Shown here one piece after another: positions 6,815-9,605 of a stretch of 9,605 nt of DNA. The position numbers and the translations under genes were made by a program. Origin of the DNA: Rhodococcus sp. (in: high G+C Gram-positive bacteria) (lineage in GTDB: Bacteria > Actinomycetota > Actinomycetes > Mycobacteriales > Mycobacteriaceae); the NCBI GenBank assembly GCA_012515885.1, contig JAAYXN010000095.1:1-9605 (forward strand). Direction: 5' to 3'. The notes below the pieces were generated by a model, which was not told where the DNA came from, searched no databases, and saw nothing but the letters and a program-made list of their open reading frames with translations. Position 1 is the stretch's first letter; every line of letters starts with the position of its first letter.

Positions 6815-8896
6815 TCACGAAAGACGTGAGTTCTTGATCCTGGTCAACGCTTGGCGGACAAGTTGCGGATCGGAAGTTTCCCAGAACGGGGGCAATGATG
6901 CTCGCAGGTATCCCGAGTATCGGGCAGTCGCTAGCCGAGGATCGAGCACTGAAATGACCCCTCGATCGTCTGTGCTGCGGAGTAGTCGGCCCACGCCCTG
7001 GGCGAGAAGCAGCGCCGCATGGTTGCCTGCAACAGAGAGGAAGCCGTTGCCGCCGCGCGACTCGACCGCGCGTTGCCGGGCCTCAAGGAGCGGATCGTCG
7101 GGTCGGGGAAAAGGAATGCGGTCGATGATCACTTGCGAGAGCGACGGGCCCGGAACATCCACGCCCTGCCACAGCGTCAGCGTTCCAAACAGTGACGTTT
7201 CTTCACTACCGGCGAACGTCTTCACGAGCGTGCCGGTGGTGTCATCGCCCTGACACAGGATCGGTGTGTCCAGGCGCTCACGCATCGCTTCTGCAGCCGC
7301 TTTCGCCGCTCGCATCGACGAGAACAGGCCAAGCGTGCGGCCACCCGCGGCGTCGATGAGTTCCGCAATTTCATCCAGGTACGACGCAGCTAGCCCTTCA
7401 CGTCCCGGGGTGGGCAGGTGGGTGGCGATGTACAAAATCCCCGACTTGGCGTGATCAAACGGCGAACCGACGTCGACGGAATTCCACACCACACTGTCTG
7501 TGTCGGACGGTGCGCTTTTGCCGCTGGCGAGCGCCGGATCAATCACCGACGACGACCCGGCAGGTAGACCCCAGTTGACGGCGAGGGCATCGAAGGAGCC
7601 GCCGACTGTCAGTGTCGCCGACGTGAGGATGACCGTCGATTCATCGAACAATCGGGTGCGCAGCAAACCACCCACCGACAGTGGAGCCATCCGCACCGTG
7701 CGGCGCTCATTACCGCGGTTGTCTTCAACAGCAAGCCACACCACGTCGCGGCGCTTTGCCGGATCCGGCTCATCAAAAGCAGTCAGGATGCGGACAGCGT
7801 TATCGTGCACTTCCTCGACGGCGACCAGCGCCGCATTGCGCGCGGCCACGACGTCCGGTTCCATCGAGCCCGGTTTGATCGGACCGATAGCGGTCCGCAG
7901 CGCCCACGCCGAATCACGGATAGCGGCAAGGACCGGACCTGCGCCGTGCGGCAGACCTTCCCACCGGCCCGGACGGGTTTCTTCAAGCAGAGCCGCCCAA
8001 CCCTCCGATACCGCCTCAAGACGGTCCGCGTCCTGTTCCTCGACAAGTTTTCCACAGCGCCGCGCGGCCGCGCTGATCGTCGCGGGGGCAAGCTCAGCGG
8101 TAGCCACACCGGTCACCCGGTCGACAAGTTCGTGCGCCTCATCGATGACAACGACGTCGTGCTCAGGCAGCACCGAAATCCCCGAGATCGCGTCGATAGC
8201 GAGCAGCGCGTGGTTGGTGACAACGACATCCGAGCGGCCTGCGTGTGCCCGCGAACGTTCCGCGAAGCAGTCTTCCCCAATGGGGCATCGTGTTTTACCA
8301 ATGCACTCACGTGCCGAGACACTGACCTGACGCCACGCACGGTCACTGACACCGGGCACGAGATCATCGCGATCACCAGTTTCGGTATCGGACGACCAGT
8401 CAACAAGGCGCTGGATTTCGCGGCCCAGACGTGAGACCGCAAAGGGATCGAACAGCTCATCGTCGGCGGGCTCATCAGCCATCCCCGCATGGACCTTGTT
8501 CAAGCACAGATAGTTGCTTCGACCCTTGAGGATTCCGAACTCAGGACGGCGCCCGAGCGAGCCTTCCAATGCGTCAGCGAGTCGAGGCAGATCGCGATCG
8601 ACAAGCTGCCGCTGCAGCGCGATCGTGGCAGTAGAGACCACCACCGTCTTTCCCGATTCGACAGCGCGGCGCACACTGGGCACCAAGTAGGCGAGCGACT
8701 TGCCCGTCCCCGTGCCAGCTTGGACAGCGAGGTGCTGGCCCGTATCGATCGAATGCGCCACCGCGGACGCCATCGTCAACTGATTTGAGCGCTCGCGCCC
8801 ACCAAGAGCGGTGACCGCCGTCCGCAACAACTCGGGAACCTCTGGCAACGCACGCGTCGTCGAGTCGGTATTGGAATCAGCAACGGTGTGGCCCAC
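6815..8896 (-). CDS. dinG: DinG-like ATP-dependent iron-sulfur helicase
   Basis: Superfamily 2, XPD/DinG-type 5'-to-3' DNA helicase, probably acting on DNA-repair or replication intermediates such as R-loops (family knowledge). The protein has 693 residues. Walker A is AGTGTGKS (60-67). Motif Ia is in VVVSTATIALQRQL. Four cysteines suited to a 4Fe-4S cluster are C131 (NYLCLNK), C198, C204 (ECIGKTRC) and C210 (EDCFAE). The DEAH box is 252-255, motif III-like TSATL 425-429, and motif VI QGVGRLLRS 633-641. There is no N-terminal exonuclease domain. It aligns closely with my memory of M. tuberculosis Rv1329c, but with about 20 extra Ser/Ala/Asp-rich residues near 446-467. The GTG start (8896) is the furthest possible, since an in-frame TAG lies four codons upstream; that TAG is part of a -10-like TAGCCT. 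Downstream on the same strand is the ABC ATPase; upstream, clpS is divergent. Confidence 0.94.
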   Translation of the reverse strand: MGHTVADSNTDSTTRALPEVPELLRTAVTALGGRERSNQLTMASAVAHSIDTGQHLAVQAGTGTGKSLAYLVPSVRRAVESGKTVVVSTATIALQRQLVDRDLPRLADALEGSLGRRPEFGILKGRSNYLCLNKVHAGMADEPADDELFDPFAVSRLGREIQRLVDWSSDTETGDRDDLVPGVSDRAWRQVSVSARECIGKTRCPIGEDCFAERSRAHAGRSDVVVTNHALLAIDAISGISVLPEHDVVVIDEAHELVDRVTGVATAELAPATISAAARRCGKLVEEQDADRLEAVSEGWAALLEETRPGRWEGLPHGAGPVLAAIRDSAWALRTAIGPIKPGSMEPDVVAARNAALVAVEEVHDNAVRILTAFDEPDPAKRRDVVWLAVEDNRGNERRTVRMAPLSVGGLLRTRLFDESTVILTSATLTVGGSFDALAVNWGLPAGSSSVIDPALASGKSAPSDTDSVVWNSVDVGSPFDHAKSGILYIATHLPTPGREGLAASYLDEIAELIDAAGGRTLGLFSSMRAAKAAAEAMRERLDTPILCQGDDTTGTLVKTFAGSEETSLFGTLTLWQGVDVPGPSLSQVIIDRIPFPRPDDPLLEARQRAVESRGGNGFLSVAGNHAALLLAQGVGRLLRSTDDRGVISVLDPRLATARYSGYLRASLPPFWETSDPQLVRQALTRIKNSRLS

Positions 8897-8902
8897 GCAA
8901 GA

Positions 8903-8908
8903 AGGCTA
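8903..8908 (-). promoter_or_regulatory. Candidate -10 box of dinG, leaderless start
   Basis: TAGCCT on the minus strand fits TANNNT and is separated by six bases (TCTTGC) from the GTG at 8896. No Shine-Dalgarno precedes the GTG, and the in-frame TAG inside the hexamer rules out any longer protein. I do not see a good -35 hexamer. Confidence 0.45.
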
Positions 8909-9005
8909 GACGAGTGCACCGACGAATCAGACCAGGATTGCCGCCTCCGCACGGGGAACCAGTGCGCTACGGGCAGTCACTTCGCTCACTCTAGACACCT
9001 AGCGC

Positions 9006-9016
9006 CCCACGGTGGG
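9006..9016. promoter_or_regulatory. Short palindrome CCCACGGTGGG upstream of clpS promoter
   Basis: CCCAC and GTGGG flank a single central G and end two bases before the proposed -35 of clpS, where a regulator could act. The site lies in the 156-base dinG-clpS divergent region. At 5+5 bases in GC-rich DNA it could be chance. Confidence 0.2.
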
Positions 9017-9018
9017 TG

Positions 9019-9046
9019 TTGCCGCGGCATCGCTGCGTCGTACTCT
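9019..9046 (+). promoter_or_regulatory. Candidate clpS promoter (-35 TTGCCG, -10 TACTCT), leaderless
   Basis: TTGCCG (9019-9024) and TACTCT (9041-9046) are 16 bases apart, close to sigma-70 family spacing. The -10 ends 6 bases before the ATG at 9053, so the predicted transcript begins at the start codon. This is the best-formed promoter in the window and the only leaderless candidate with a recognisable -35. Confidence 0.55.
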
Positions 9047-9052
9047 GGATGC

Positions 9053-9391
9053 ATGGCTTACGACGTGACGGCACCACCGCTTCGAGATGCCATGCCGGCA
9101 TCGCCGAAGGTCACGCCCGCCGAGGCGGAGATGACAGAACTGGACGAAGCTGTCGATCGGCCCTGGGTCACCATCGTGTGGGACGACCCAGTCAACCTCA
9201 TGCACTACGTGACGTACATCTTCCAAAAACTCTTCGGCTACAGCAAAGCCAAGGCGCGGGATTTGATGATGCAAGTGCACTCCGAAGGCAAAGCTGTCGT
9301 CTCCAGCGGTTCCCGCGACAAGATGGAAAACGATGTGCGTCGACTGCACGCCGCGGGGCTGTGGGCGACGATGCAGCGCGACGACAGTTGA
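9053..9391 (+). CDS. clpS: ATP-dependent Clp protease adaptor ClpS
   Basis: Small cytoplasmic adaptor, 112 residues, that binds proteins with destabilising N-terminal residues and delivers them to the Clp unfoldase-protease (ClpC1 with ClpP1P2 in mycobacteria, by family knowledge). The first ~36 residues are a flexible acidic/Pro-rich extension; the ClpS fold follows with WVTIVWDDPVNLMHYV (38-53), YIFQKLFGYS and MMQVHSEGKAVV (72-83). D44/D45 and H76 correspond to the E. coli ClpS pocket residues D35/D36 and H66. The E. coli N34 position is W43 here, as in the M. tuberculosis protein. The ATG at 9053 is chosen over the longer open frame, which runs back to 8888, because a -35/-10 pair places a start site exactly there; M14 (9092) is the next option. 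There is no Shine-Dalgarno. Divergent from dinG; the usual downstream DUF2017 partner is not seen. Confidence 0.95.
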   Translation: MAYDVTAPPLRDAMPASPKVTPAEAEMTELDEAVDRPWVTIVWDDPVNLMHYVTYIFQKLFGYSKAKARDLMMQVHSEGKAVVSSGSRDKMENDVRRLHAAGLWATMQRDDS

Positions 9392-9605
9392 TTCCTGAGG
9401 GCAGCTGAATGGCTGAGCAAACATTTCGACGAAAGCGATGCAGGTAGCGACGTGCGGCAGTGGAGCAGAAAGACCTCTCTAGGTGTACTGACCGGGGACG
9501 TTGATTGAGGCGGGCGGGGACCTTCACGTCACGTCGAAAGTCGCGCGCTGGTCAGGGTGGCGTCTGGGCGGGGTGTCAGGCATCTCGACTCGCTGGGAAG
9601 GGCCC
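9392..9605. other. Region after clpS with no convincing gene
   Basis: No RNA gene, terminator hairpin with a T-run, or solid coding frame is visible in these 214 bases. Two weak hints exist. A plus-strand GTG at 9452 opens VRQWSRKTSL and stops after 18 codons; the first residues resemble the start of DUF2017 proteins (M. tuberculosis Rv1332 begins VRKWKR as I recall), but nothing further matches. On the minus strand an open frame enters from the right edge and ends at TGA 9526-9524, reading QRVEMPDTPPRRHPDQ and then ATFDVT. This could be the disordered C terminus of a convergent gene. Neither is strong enough to call as a gene. Confidence 0.4.

Noticed and set aside
7500..8330. Long plus-strand open frame (276 codons) opposite dinG
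   Set aside because: Ser/Arg/Ala-rich product typical of an antisense frame in high-GC DNA; dinG on the minus strand has all its motifs intact.
8964..9005. Inverted repeat GCGCTA (8964-8969) and TAGCGC (9000-9005) between dinG and clpS
   Set aside because: The arms are only 6 bases and 30 bases apart with no extension, so chance is likely and there is no link to a promoter element.
8888..9052. Upstream extension of clpS to a 167-residue protein
   Set aside because: The extra 55 residues are unlike ClpS, overlap the dinG start on the other strand and cover the likely clpS promoter.
9487..9556. CTGACC/GGTCAG and repeated GGGGAC as a terminator or repeat after clpS
   Set aside because: Arms of six bases with a 58-base spacer, and no T-run; not a credible terminator or repeat unit.
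1..9605. CRISPR array, tRNA/rRNA, insertion sequence, attachment site
   Set aside because: I saw no regularly spaced repeats, no transposase or integrase, and no tRNA-like or rRNA-like sequence; the genes fill nearly all of the window.

Overview
The window reads as chromosomal DNA from a high-GC actinobacterium, most likely of the order Mycobacteriales (Mycobacterium, Rhodococcus, Gordonia, Hoyosella and relatives). This rests on the protein sequences, which track the Mycobacterium tuberculosis GlgE, GlgP, DinG and ClpS proteins almost segment by segment as I remember them. It also rests on gene order: M. tuberculosis carries glgE (Rv1327c), glgP (Rv1328), dinG (Rv1329c), pncB1 (Rv1330c) and clpS (Rv1331) in the same relative orientations. 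I cannot fix the genus from the sequence alone.

Layout, left to right. Bases 1-1401 (minus) are the N-terminal two thirds of glgE, cut by the window edge. A 209-base divergent regulatory region follows, then glgP (1611-4202, plus). GlgE extends alpha-1,4-glucan from maltose-1-phosphate and GlgP phosphorolyses alpha-glucan, so one short spacer separates a building enzyme from a degrading one. glgP meets head-on, sharing a CTAG, a two-gene ABC exporter on the minus strand: ATPase 5806-6750, then a duplicated 12-helix permease 4199-5809. The pair resembles the tetronasin/polyketide-antibiotic exporter family. Next, also minus, is dinG (6815-8896), an iron-sulfur XPD-like helicase. It is divergent, across 156 bases, from clpS (9053-9391, plus), the N-degron adaptor of ClpAP/ClpCP. 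The last 214 bases hold no convincing gene.

Compared with M. tuberculosis, the exporter pair is extra. The nicotinate phosphoribosyltransferase gene (pncB1) between dinG and clpS is missing, and the DUF2017 gene expected just after clpS is not visible.

The most notable pattern is in the starts. Four genes (glgP, the ABC ATPase, dinG, clpS) each have a TANNNT -10-like hexamer ending 6-7 bases before the initiation codon and no convincing Shine-Dalgarno, which predicts leaderless mRNAs. glgE and the downstream permease instead have purine-rich Shine-Dalgarno sequences. I did not find an unmistakable undescribed system; most of the window is core metabolism and housekeeping, with one accessory exporter.
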